Shown one piece after another: positions 1 to 5,470 of a stretch of DNA of 5,470 bases. Positions within the stretch are counted from its first letter, which is position 1, and the number at the start of each line of letters is the position of its first letter. The stretch is from Bacteroidota bacterium (GTDB lineage Bacteria; Bacteroidota; Bacteroidia; Bacteroidales; VadinHA17), in NCBI GenBank assembly GCA_030613125.1, contig JAUWMO010000241.1, positions 1 to 5,470 of the forward strand, given 5' to 3'. The translations under genes and the position numbers were made by a program. Below the pieces are notes generated by a model. The model did no database searches. It was not told the origin of the DNA and saw only the letters and a list, made by a program, of their open reading frames with translations.

Positions 1-914
1 ATATAGATCCTGGCAAACTCGGTCATTTCCTCAAGATCTTCCTCGGGTAGTTTTTCAACCCGTATGGATACGGATTGTTTCCAGTTAATCCAGGATTTAT
101 TCGAAGTTTCGGCAAATTTCTTTTTTACTTCAGCAACATCACGAATCCTTAAAAAACTACCAACATCTTCACCCCTGAGAATGATATCACCTATTTTATT
201 GGGATTGGCACTTCTTGACCGTAACCTGATTAACAGTTCTTCCTCATCCGATTTGATCTGACCTCCCGATATATCCTGGTTGTTTCTCTGTATGGCTCTG
301 GCAAGTTCATCAAAGGTAAGGTTGTGTCGAAGTAATACTTCTTCTTTAACTTCAACAGAGATTTCAGGTTGCGGAAATCCGGAAATAGAGATCTGACTCA
401 TCACCCCTGAATTGAAAAAATCTTCCTCTATGCGCTGGGCATAATTCTTCAGGGTCATAAGATCCACTTCGGTCTCGTCCTCAGCCGTAAGGTCCATAAA
501 TAAAGCCGGAGCACGTGAACGTCGTTTAGAGACAAGAGGTCTTTCCGCTGCAGAGGGGAGGGAAGATATCCCGTCAACAGCATTCTTTACCTCGATCAGT
601 ACTTCATCAATCGGATATTCACCAGTAGTCTCCAGGGTAACATTTGAGCGGTTTTCCATCGAGGTAGAGGTGATTTCTTTTATTCCGATAAGTCCCCGTA
701 CTGCCTCTTCAATACGTGAAGTGACACCCTCCTCCATTTCAGTTGGAGAAGCGCCCGGATAAAATACCGAAATGGTAATAATCCGGCTTTTGGTCTCCGG
801 AAAGAAGGCTTTTTTCATGGACATGTAACTCAGTCCACCAGCCAGTATCACTACCGCAATAATGATGTTGGCATAAATGGGAAATTCAACAAATTTTTCG
901 ATGATCTTTCTCAT
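1..914 (-). CDS. RND efflux permease (AcrB/HAE1-type), N-terminal part, runs off the window
   Basis: The inner-membrane, proton-driven permease of a tripartite exporter; the family moves drugs, lipids or other hydrophobic compounds from periplasm or membrane to the outside. Only 304 codons are present, against roughly 1,000-1,100 residues for the family; the 3' end lies beyond position 1. Residues 12-30 (from PIYANIII) form the first transmembrane helix. The FFPE motif follows at 37-40, then the porter-domain segment FYPGASPTEMEEGV (51-64) and IEEAVRGLIGIKEITSTS (68-85), which match the start of the AcrB PN1 subdomain. Residues 150-270 resemble the next porter subdomain. The proton-relay residues of TM4 and TM10 would be outside the window, so activity cannot be judged. 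The ATG overlaps the adaptor stop as ATGA and has a strong Shine-Dalgarno sequence, supporting this start and coupled translation. Family assignment is firm; substrate is unknown. Confidence 0.93.
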   Translation of the reverse strand, partial: MRKIIEKFVEFPIYANIIIAVVILAGGLSYMSMKKAFFPETKSRIITISVFYPGASPTEMEEGVTSRIEEAVRGLIGIKEITSTSMENRSNVTLETTGEYPIDEVLIEVKNAVDGISSLPSAAERPLVSKRRSRAPALFMDLTAEDETEVDLMTLKNYAQRIEEDFFNSGVMSQISISGFPQPEISVEVKEEVLLRHNLTFDELARAIQRNNQDISGGQIKSDEEELLIRLRSRSANPNKIGDIILRGEDVGSFLRIRDVAEVKKKFAETSNKSWINWKQSVSIRVEKLPEEDLEEMTEFARIY

Positions 915-2113
915 GACCCCTCCTTGTTTGGTTTACCTTTTTTTTTACCACCGGCTTGACTATTTTGCTGATTCAAAGGCTCCTGCCCCTGAACTACTAC
1001 AAGTATTCCTTCCAATACATTTATCAGGGGTTGTACTACCAGCAATTCACCCTCTTCCATACCGTTAAAAACTAAGGTTCTCTCATTTTTCTTGATAATA
1101 TTTATGGAACGCTTTTGCAGACGGCCATTTACGATGATAAATACCTCATTTGAATTGAAAACTGCATTCCTGGGTATCTCCATGGCATTTTCAATCGGAT
1201 GACCCGGAAAGTGGGCCGTCAGATATTCTCCACTGAGCAGAGATGGTTTTGTGTGGTTATGAATCCTGACAAAAACACTCTGTGATTGGGTATCTTCATC
1301 CACAAACTGACTTTTTCGAATTACAATACCTGTCCATTCAATCCCTCGCCGATCGGACTTAACCTTAACCTGATCATCAATTTTTACCCATTTTGCATCG
1401 AATCGTTCAAGCGGAACCTCCAGTTCAAGTTTAGTTGTACTGATAGCATGGGCCACCCGGCCACCAGTATTTGTATAAGCGCCAGCCTCTAAAAAAACAT
1501 GCGTGTAGGTGCCATCAAAAGGTGCCCGGATGGTATGCCTACTCAACTGAAGCTCATCTTTTTGAATGTTAAAATATTCACTAAGAACATTTCTGGTAGT
1601 GAGAAAAATACGCATTTTTTCGTCCCTTATCTCCGGAAGGGGTGGGAGAGGTTCCTCCAGGTTTATGGCAGAAAAAAATTCCATATATTCTGGTTCCCTT
1701 TCAGGAAAATCAATACGTATATCAGGTATTATGTTTGCAAGGGTATTTAAAAACTGACTTTTTCTGGCTTTGAGTGCCAATTCAGCTTCATCCGGATAAA
1801 TGGTGAACAACACATTCCCCTTTTTAAAACTGGCCGATTTCTTTAATGGTATCTTTTCAGTCAGGATTTTTCCTGATGCTTCAGCAACAATATCAATTTC
1901 GGCAACAGAAGCAAGCCGGCCTGGTGCAAAAACCGGAGAATTGATAGTGCTGTATTTCACTGGTTCAGCCTTAACATAACGTTTAGCCTCAATTGGCGGG
2001 CGCATGGGAGGTTCTTCTTTGAGCGAGATCAAATACCGCATTAATCCGTAGGAGAGGCCAACAATAAAAATAAGGGCAGCCACAATTATAATACGTCTGT
2101 CGATTTTTCTCAT
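911..2113 (-). CDS. RND efflux periplasmic adaptor (membrane fusion protein, HlyD/AcrA superfamily)
   Basis: The 400-residue adaptor links an RND permease to an outer-membrane channel. Residues 8-29 form one hydrophobic helix after a basic MRKIDRR start, with no lipobox cysteine, so it is probably an inner-membrane-anchored periplasmic protein. The first lipoyl half lies at about 68-108 (VAEIDIVAEASGKI) and the second at about 190-226 (TIRAPFDGTY, then GAYTNTGGRV), the classic signature. The beta-barrel follows at about 228-305 and the membrane-proximal domain at about 306-376. The segment between the lipoyl halves (109-189) is not a normal heptad coiled coil: it contains NIIPDIRIDFPE (128-139) and a proline-rich LEEPLPPLPE (152-161). 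The C-terminus (377-400) is a Q/N/G/K-rich tail, probably disordered. The start is the ATG at 2113, preceded by an A/T-rich leader without a Shine-Dalgarno sequence. It is the first gene of the leftward unit and overlaps the permease gene by 4 bases. Confidence 0.93.
   Translation of the reverse strand: MRKIDRRIIIVAALIFIVGLSYGLMRYLISLKEEPPMRPPIEAKRYVKAEPVKYSTINSPVFAPGRLASVAEIDIVAEASGKILTEKIPLKKSASFKKGNVLFTIYPDEAELALKARKSQFLNTLANIIPDIRIDFPEREPEYMEFFSAINLEEPLPPLPEIRDEKMRIFLTTRNVLSEYFNIQKDELQLSRHTIRAPFDGTYTHVFLEAGAYTNTGGRVAHAISTTKLELEVPLERFDAKWVKIDDQVKVKSDRRGIEWTGIVIRKSQFVDEDTQSQSVFVRIHNHTKPSLLSGEYLTAHFPGHPIENAMEIPRNAVFNSNEVFIIVNGRLQKRSINIIKKNERTLVFNGMEEGELLVVQPLINVLEGILVVVQGQEPLNQQNSQAGGKKKGKPNKEGS
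917..925 (-). promoter_or_regulatory. Shine-Dalgarno of the permease gene, embedded in the adaptor's last codons
   Basis: Read on the minus strand, AAGGAGGGG ends two bases before the permease ATG at 914-912. The same bases encode the adaptor's final K-E-G residues before Ser and the TGA. This is a near-ideal anti-16S match, unlike the other two starts in the window, which have none. It decides the permease start and suggests that the internal gene relies on Shine-Dalgarno-guided reinitiation after adaptor translation ends at the ATGA overlap. Confidence 0.75.
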
Positions 2114-2121
2114 CTATTAAT

Positions 2122-2148
2122 ATTTTTATTATCCTGGATAAAATAAAT
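2122..2148. repeat. Imperfect 13-bp dyad just upstream of the adaptor start
   Basis: Two arms, 2122-2134 and 2136-2148, are symmetrical around T2135, with 11 of 13 positions paired (core TATCC/GGATA). The nearer edge is 8 bases from the adaptor ATG. If the promoter candidate at 2176-2183 is right, the dyad lies in the 5' leader and could fold as a weak hairpin near the ribosome entry site, or act as a DNA operator. The sequence is AT-rich, so chance symmetry is a real possibility. Confidence 0.3.
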
Positions 2149-2175
2149 TAGACCTTATTAATACCGCAAATATTC

Positions 2176-2205
2176 CAAAAATAATATCAAATTTTCGTCT
2201 TTCAG
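2176..2205 (-). promoter_or_regulatory. Candidate Bacteroidota-type promoter for the efflux unit
   Basis: On the minus strand, TATTTTTG (2183-2176) matches the TAnnTTTG -7 box exactly. Nineteen bases upstream is CTG (2205-2203), one mismatch from the TTG -33 element. Transcription would start near 2170, giving a leader of roughly 55 bases. The A/T-rich composition raises the chance of a fortuitous match, and the -33 element is imperfect. Confidence 0.35.
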
Positions 2206-2295
2206 AAATATTATACAATATTTTTTACATTCTGGTTGAAAATTCATAACTGATAATACTGGTAAACAGGGCAGAGGATAAATCCGGTATATCTG

Positions 2296-2305
2296 AGGGT
2301 AAATT
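2296..2305 (+). repeat. Upstream copy of a 10-bp direct repeat, possible degenerate third operator
   Basis: AGGGTAAATT here is identical to 2375-2384, which covers the right half of the second dyad and part of the promoter. Aligned to that dyad, 2291-2303 matches it at 10 of 13 positions but loses the left half-site (ATCTG instead of TTCAC). It may be a weak auxiliary site or coincidence. Confidence 0.3.
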
Positions 2306-2326
2306 AACAATTATTATATTTTTTTA

Positions 2327-2339
2327 TTCACCCTGTGAA
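2327..2339. promoter_or_regulatory. Putative operator copy 1: perfect TTCAC-CCT-GTGAA dyad
   Basis: This is a perfect 5+5 bp dyad with a 3-bp centre, upstream of the -33 element of the peptidase promoter. Its centre (2333) is 43 bp from that of copy 2, about four helical turns, so both lie on roughly the same face of the DNA. Seen at larger scale, the two copies also make a perfect 13-bp inverted repeat (2330-2342 with 2367-2379, spacer 24 bases). The binding protein cannot be named from the sequence; no regulator gene is in the window. Confidence 0.5.
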
Positions 2340-2357
2340 ATAAATCGAAGATTTATT
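2340..2357. repeat. Short inverted repeat between the operators
   Basis: AATAAATC (2339-2346 region) and GATTTATT (2350-2357) pair over 8 bp around a GAA centre. It shares bases with the left operator arm and with the -33 TTG. It may be a third protein site or simply AT-rich symmetry. Upstream of the predicted transcription start, it would not be part of the peptidase mRNA. Confidence 0.3.
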
Positions 2358-2386
2358 GCAAAGAAATATTTCACAGGGTAAATTTG
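2356..2386 (+). promoter_or_regulatory. Bacteroidota-type promoter of the M16C peptidase gene
   Basis: TTG (2356-2358), a 20-base spacer, then TAAATTTG (2379-2386) fit the TTG-N17-23-TAnnTTTG consensus of the primary Bacteroidota sigma factor. Transcription would begin near 2390-2393, leaving a short leader of about 25 bases before the ATG at 2417. The second operator dyad occupies 2370-2382, covering the spacer and the first half of the -7 box, which is a typical position for repression by steric blocking. Confidence 0.55.
2370..2382. promoter_or_regulatory. Putative operator copy 2: TTCAC-AGG-GTAAA, overlapping the -7 box
   Basis: Same dyad as copy 1, read in the opposite orientation, with one changed base in the right half (A at 2380 where symmetry would give G). 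That A is also the required second base of the TAnnTTTG promoter box, so the deviation may reflect a compromise between promoter and operator. Overlap with the promoter argues for repression. Confidence 0.5.
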
Positions 2387-2416
2387 CTTATTACAAAAAA
2401 TCTTAATTCCCAAACA

Positions 2417-2500
2417 ATGAAAAATGAAAATTTCCGGCTGATCTTTAAATTCGATATAGTTAAAAGCCTGTTGCTGGGGGCATTGATCTTAACGGGCTGT
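2417..2500 (+). other. Lipoprotein (type II) signal peptide of the M16C peptidase
   Basis: Codons 1-28: basic n-region (K2, R7, K11, K16, interrupted by D13), short hydrophobic core SLLLGALIL and lipobox L25-T26-G27-C28. Cleavage before C28 by signal peptidase II would leave a mature N-terminus C-I-K-A-P-E. The residues after Cys are not the acidic run associated with surface export of Bacteroidota lipoproteins, so a periplasm-facing location is slightly favoured, as an inference. Confidence 0.8.
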
Positions 2501-5413
2501 ATTAAAGCCCCTGAATATAAAGGGTATAGGCTTATTGAGAAACGTTTTGTCAAGGAGGTAAACGCCGATTGTTATTACTTTGAACATGAAAAAAGCGGTG
2601 CACGGGTATTCAAGATTGCTGCTGAAGATGAAAATAAGACCTTCAACATCTCTTTTAATACTATTCCTGAGTCGGATTGTGGAACACCACATATTATGGA
2701 ACATTCGGTGTTGAATGGTTCAAAGAATTTTCCTGTGAAAAGTCCGTTTGATGTTTTATTAAAAGGATCTTTGAATACATTTCTGAATGCAATGACTTCA
2801 AAGGATATGACATATTATCCGGTTGCAAGCATGAATGAAAAAGACTACTTTAATCTGATGCACGTTTACCTTGACGCGGTATTTAATCCCCTTATTTATG
2901 ATGATCCAAGGATTTTTAAACAGGAGGGATGGCACTATGAACTAACTGACCCGGATGAACCTGTCATTTATAAAGGAGTGGTATACAACGAAATGAAGGG
3001 GGCTTTCTCAAGTCCGAACCGCGAGCTTAGCTATCAGGCTAACAAAAACCTTTTTCCTGAAAATGGTTATGGTTATTCATCCGGCGGATACCCTGAAGCA
3101 ATACCGAAACTCACCTATAACGACTTCCTTGATTTCCACAGGCGTTATTACCACCCTACCAACAGCTATATTTACCTGTACGGAGATGCCGACCTTGAGA
3201 AGGAACTGCATTTTATTGACAGTGCCTACCTGTCGAACTATGACAGGTCGGATTTTAGGGCAGAAATTCCGTTACACCCGCCATTTAAGGAAATGAAAGA
3301 GGTTGAAGCCACCTATTCCATTACTGAAGGCAGTAATACTGAAAATAAGACATACTTGTCACTGAGCTTTGTTACAGGCGAGGGATCTGACCTGGAAGCT
3401 TATGTCTCTCAGATGGTCCTTGCTGATGTTCTGGTTAATCAGGAGTCAGCTCCTGTTCGTAAAGCATTGCAGGAAGCAGGAATTGGCAGGGACGTAAGGG
3501 CCAGTTCTGATTTCCTTAGACAGAATGTATTTGAAATTGTGGTTCAGAATGCTAATGCTGAGGATAAAGAGGCTTTCAGGGAAGTGGTATTAAATACACT
3601 TAAAGAGGTAGTTGAAAAGGGCCTGGATAAGAAAGCCGCTGAAGGTACCCTAAACCGTTTTGAATTCCAGTTAAGGGAAGGGGACGATGCCCAGAAAGGT
3701 ATGTCATACGTTATGCAGGCTATGCCAGGTTGGAAATTCAGAGATGATCCTTTTCTGACACTACAGTATGAAGAACCTCTTGCTGAAGTAAAGAACGGAT
3801 TGGAAGCCGGTTATTTTGAGGAATTTATAAAAACAAGATTGGTTGAAAATCCCTATGCTTTACTTTTGGTTCTGAAACCTCAACCCGGTCTTGAGAAAGA
3901 AAAGAAAACAATAATTGAAAAAGAGCTAGCTGCTTTCAAGGAGCAACTTAATGAAGAGGAAATTATTAATCTTGTTGAGGAAACCGAAGCCCTGGTGGCC
4001 TATCAGCAAGAGGAAGATACACCTGAAAAGCTTTCAACCATACCATTACTCGAGTTATCTGATATAAAACCTGAAGCTATATGGTACGGTATTTCTGAAC
4101 TTGATGTAGCAGGCATGACGGTACTGCATCATGAGGCATTTACAAACAATGTTGTATATGAAAAGCTGATGTTCGATCTGAGGATATTGTCTGAGGAGCA
4201 AATACAGTATGCAAGGTTGCTTACCGAGCTTCTCGGAAAGTTGGATACAGAAAACTATACCTATGAAGAACTGGAAAAAGCTTTGAATATTCATACCGGA
4301 AGTTTCAATATTTATTTGAATACTTACCTTGAAAACCAGAACAGTAGTGATCCCATTGCACAATTACAGGTGAGTGCCAAAGCTATGAATGATAAAGTGG
4401 ATAAAATGATTGAACTGACAGCGGAAATATTGCATCACACCAGATTTGATGATCCGGTACGACTGAAAGAGTTGTTAACAAGGCATCAGTCGCAAGTGGA
4501 GTCGTCAGTCAGAAACAATGGCGTCAGGTATGCAATCTACCGCCTGGGTTCCTATATAACCAACTATGGAATGTTCAGGGAACTTACTACAGGGCTCGAG
4601 TATTACCGGTTTTTAACTGAACTTACAAATGATTTTGATAATAAGAGTGGTGAGATAAGCGCTCTGTTGAGCGAGACGGCTTCAAAATTGTTCACAAGGG
4701 GAAATATGATAGCTGCTACTACATGCAGTGAAGAAGACCTTGAAACCATTACCGCTGGGTATGAACATCTGATGCAGGCTTTTCCGGAAGGTACTCCTCC
4801 TGAATTGAAGAAATGGGATTTTGATGTTTCAATCAATAACGAAGGATTGCTTGCTGCTTCAAAGGTGCAGTATGTAGTCAAAGGTTTCAATTTTAGAAAA
4901 CTGGGTTATGGTTGGAATGGCAGAATGGAGGTGTTGAGCCAGATCCTTTCAACAGACTGGCTTCTGAATCAGATCAGGATAATTGGAGGAGCATATGGAG
5001 GCTTTTCTATCATAGACAGGTCGGGTATGTTTATGTTTATTTCATATCGCGATCCCAATCTGGAAGAAACACTGGACAACTATGATGCCACACCGGGATA
5101 TTTAAAAGAATTTGATGCCGATACAGCCGTTATGACACGTTATATTATCGGAACGGTATCAAACCTTGATAACCCACTCACTCCATCTGAAAAGGGTAAT
5201 GTAGCAGTACGGTATTATTTCGAAAATACCACAAAAGAAGACTTGCAGAAGGAGCGTGAGGCCGTATTGTCGACTACTGTTCAGGATATTCGCGACATGG
5301 AAACTTTAGTGTCAGATATCCTGCAACAGAATGCTTACTGTGTATATGGCAACCAGGAGCGCCTGGAATCAGAGAAAGACCTGTTTGGCAAACTGGTGAA
5401 AACGGTCAAATAG
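2417..5413 (+). CDS. M16C zinc metallopeptidase, PreP (presequence protease)-like, predicted lipoprotein
   Basis: A complete 998-residue peptidase of the presequence protease/falcilysin group, whose members cut short unfolded peptides inside a closed two-half chamber. The inverted zinc motif HIMEH is at 92-96 (H92, H96 ligands; E95 base), and the third ligand is E192 in YNEMKG. Conserved M16C blocks include LLKGSLNTFLNA (114-125), a YPVAS block, GWHYEL, GYGYSSGG (217-224) and FHRRYYHPTNS. The C-terminal half keeps R854 and Y860 (IRIIGGAYGG), the spaced pair that holds the substrate in PreP, and SYRDPN. The M16C-associated domain should span roughly 480-730. The N-terminus has basic residues, a hydrophobic stretch (17-25) and lipobox LTGC with C28, so it is probably a lipid-anchored envelope enzyme. 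I chose the ATG at 2417: a TTG 33 bases upstream is in frame but lies inside the promoter's -7 box. No Shine-Dalgarno is present. All key catalytic residues are present; the natural substrate is unknown. Confidence 0.95.
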   Translation: MKNENFRLIFKFDIVKSLLLGALILTGCIKAPEYKGYRLIEKRFVKEVNADCYYFEHEKSGARVFKIAAEDENKTFNISFNTIPESDCGTPHIMEHSVLNGSKNFPVKSPFDVLLKGSLNTFLNAMTSKDMTYYPVASMNEKDYFNLMHVYLDAVFNPLIYDDPRIFKQEGWHYELTDPDEPVIYKGVVYNEMKGAFSSPNRELSYQANKNLFPENGYGYSSGGYPEAIPKLTYNDFLDFHRRYYHPTNSYIYLYGDADLEKELHFIDSAYLSNYDRSDFRAEIPLHPPFKEMKEVEATYSITEGSNTENKTYLSLSFVTGEGSDLEAYVSQMVLADVLVNQESAPVRKALQEAGIGRDVRASSDFLRQNVFEIVVQNANAEDKEAFREVVLNTLKEVVEKGLDKKAAEGTLNRFEFQLREGDDAQKGMSYVMQAMPGWKFRDDPFLTLQYEEPLAEVKNGLEAGYFEEFIKTRLVENPYALLLVLKPQPGLEKEKKTIIEKELAAFKEQLNEEEIINLVEETEALVAYQQEEDTPEKLSTIPLLELSDIKPEAIWYGISELDVAGMTVLHHEAFTNNVVYEKLMFDLRILSEEQIQYARLLTELLGKLDTENYTYEELEKALNIHTGSFNIYLNTYLENQNSSDPIAQLQVSAKAMNDKVDKMIELTAEILHHTRFDDPVRLKELLTRHQSQVESSVRNNGVRYAIYRLGSYITNYGMFRELTTGLEYYRFLTELTNDFDNKSGEISALLSETASKLFTRGNMIAATTCSEEDLETITAGYEHLMQAFPEGTPPELKKWDFDVSINNEGLLAASKVQYVVKGFNFRKLGYGWNGRMEVLSQILSTDWLLNQIRIIGGAYGGFSIIDRSGMFMFISYRDPNLEETLDNYDATPGYLKEFDADTAVMTRYIIGTVSNLDNPLTPSEKGNVAVRYYFENTTKEDLQKEREAVLSTTVQDIRDMETLVSDILQQNAYCVYGNQERLESEKDLFGKLVKTVK

Positions 5414-5429
5414 GCTCAGTTTTTTTTCA

Positions 5430-5452
5430 TCTGAAAAATTGGTTTTTTCGGA
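5430..5452 (+). terminator. Weak candidate terminator after the M16C gene
   Basis: Seventeen bases after the TAG, TCTGAAAAA pairs with TTTTTTCGGA (9 bp with one G-U, 5-base loop), followed by AATTTT. The stem is mostly A-U pairs and would be unstable, and a competing hairpin (5423-5428 with 5433-5438) uses the same A-run. Intrinsic termination is possible but not convincing; the next gene is not visible. Confidence 0.3.
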
Positions 5453-5470
5453 ATTTTACATAACTTTTTA

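Larger units (their letters stand above)
2114..2416. other. Divergent intergenic region between efflux unit and M16C peptidase gene
   Basis: About 300 bp, strongly AT-rich, between two outward-facing start codons. I see no supported coding sequence in it. It holds an imperfect dyad and a weak promoter candidate on the efflux side (2122-2215), a stretch with nothing recognisable (about 2216-2290), and a compact regulatory cluster on the peptidase side (2327-2386) with two dyads and a promoter. The short reading frames crossing it lack homology signals and ribosome-binding context. Confidence 0.8.

Noticed and set aside
64..261. Plus-strand 65-codon frame at the left edge
   Set aside because: It is antisense to the RND permease, whose porter-domain frame is continuous across the whole stretch.
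1081..1500. Search for a frameshift or domain loss in the adaptor's barrel and membrane-proximal domains
   Set aside because: The frame is uninterrupted and the domain order is normal; only the hairpin segment is unusual.
1286..1757. Plus-strand reading frames opposite the adaptor gene
   Set aside because: Antisense to the adaptor; protein sequences show no domain and no ribosome-binding or promoter context.
2181..2214. Inverted repeat ATAATAT / ATATTAT
   Set aside because: Seven A/T-only pairs separated by 20 bases in very AT-rich DNA; expected by chance.
2334..2375. TGTGA and TCACA halves suggesting a CRP-type site
   Set aside because: CRP-family sites need the halves about 6 bp apart; here they are about 32 bp apart. 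Each half fits better inside its own TTCAC-N3-GTGAA dyad.
2371..2704. Minus-strand reading frames opposite the start of the M16C gene
   Set aside because: They lie antisense to a strongly supported coding region or its promoter, with no recognisable protein features.
4055..4890. Minus-strand reading frames of about 100 residues opposite the M16C C-terminal half
   Set aside because: Shadows of a conserved gene; composition is cysteine- and serine-rich with no family signal and no start context.

Overview
The window (about 40% G+C by eye) most likely comes from a member of the Bacteroidota. The reasons are AT-rich intergenic DNA, start codons preceded by A-rich leaders rather than Shine-Dalgarno sequences, a good match to the Bacteroidota promoter (TTG, 20 bp, TAnnTTTG), and proteins that read like Bacteroidota versions of their families. 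No rRNA, tRNA, IS element or CRISPR array is visible.

Layout: positions 1-2113 are transcribed leftwards and hold a two-gene efflux unit. The upstream gene encodes a membrane-anchored RND periplasmic adaptor (membrane fusion protein, 911-2113). It overlaps by 4 bases (ATGA) with an AcrB-type RND permease gene, of which only the first 304 codons are in the window. From 2417 to 5413, transcribed rightwards, lies one large gene. It encodes a complete 998-residue M16C (presequence protease/PreP-like) zinc metallopeptidase with a lipoprotein signal peptide. The two units are divergent and share a roughly 300-bp intergenic region.

That intergenic region is the most informative non-coding part. It carries a candidate promoter for the peptidase, and two copies of a 13-bp dyad of the form TTCAC-N3-GTGAA (second copy with one mismatch). 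The dyads have centres 43 bp apart, and the downstream copy overlaps the -7 box. This looks like a repressor operator pair. A weaker promoter candidate and an imperfect dyad precede the adaptor gene.

Together the genes describe envelope functions: a tripartite exporter (any outer-membrane partner lies outside the window) and an envelope peptidase that probably degrades short unfolded peptides. No functional link between the two is shown beyond their shared intergenic region. I do not see a clearly new biological system here. The best leads are the operator pair, the lipoprotein form of a PreP-type enzyme, and the proline-broken hairpin of the adaptor.
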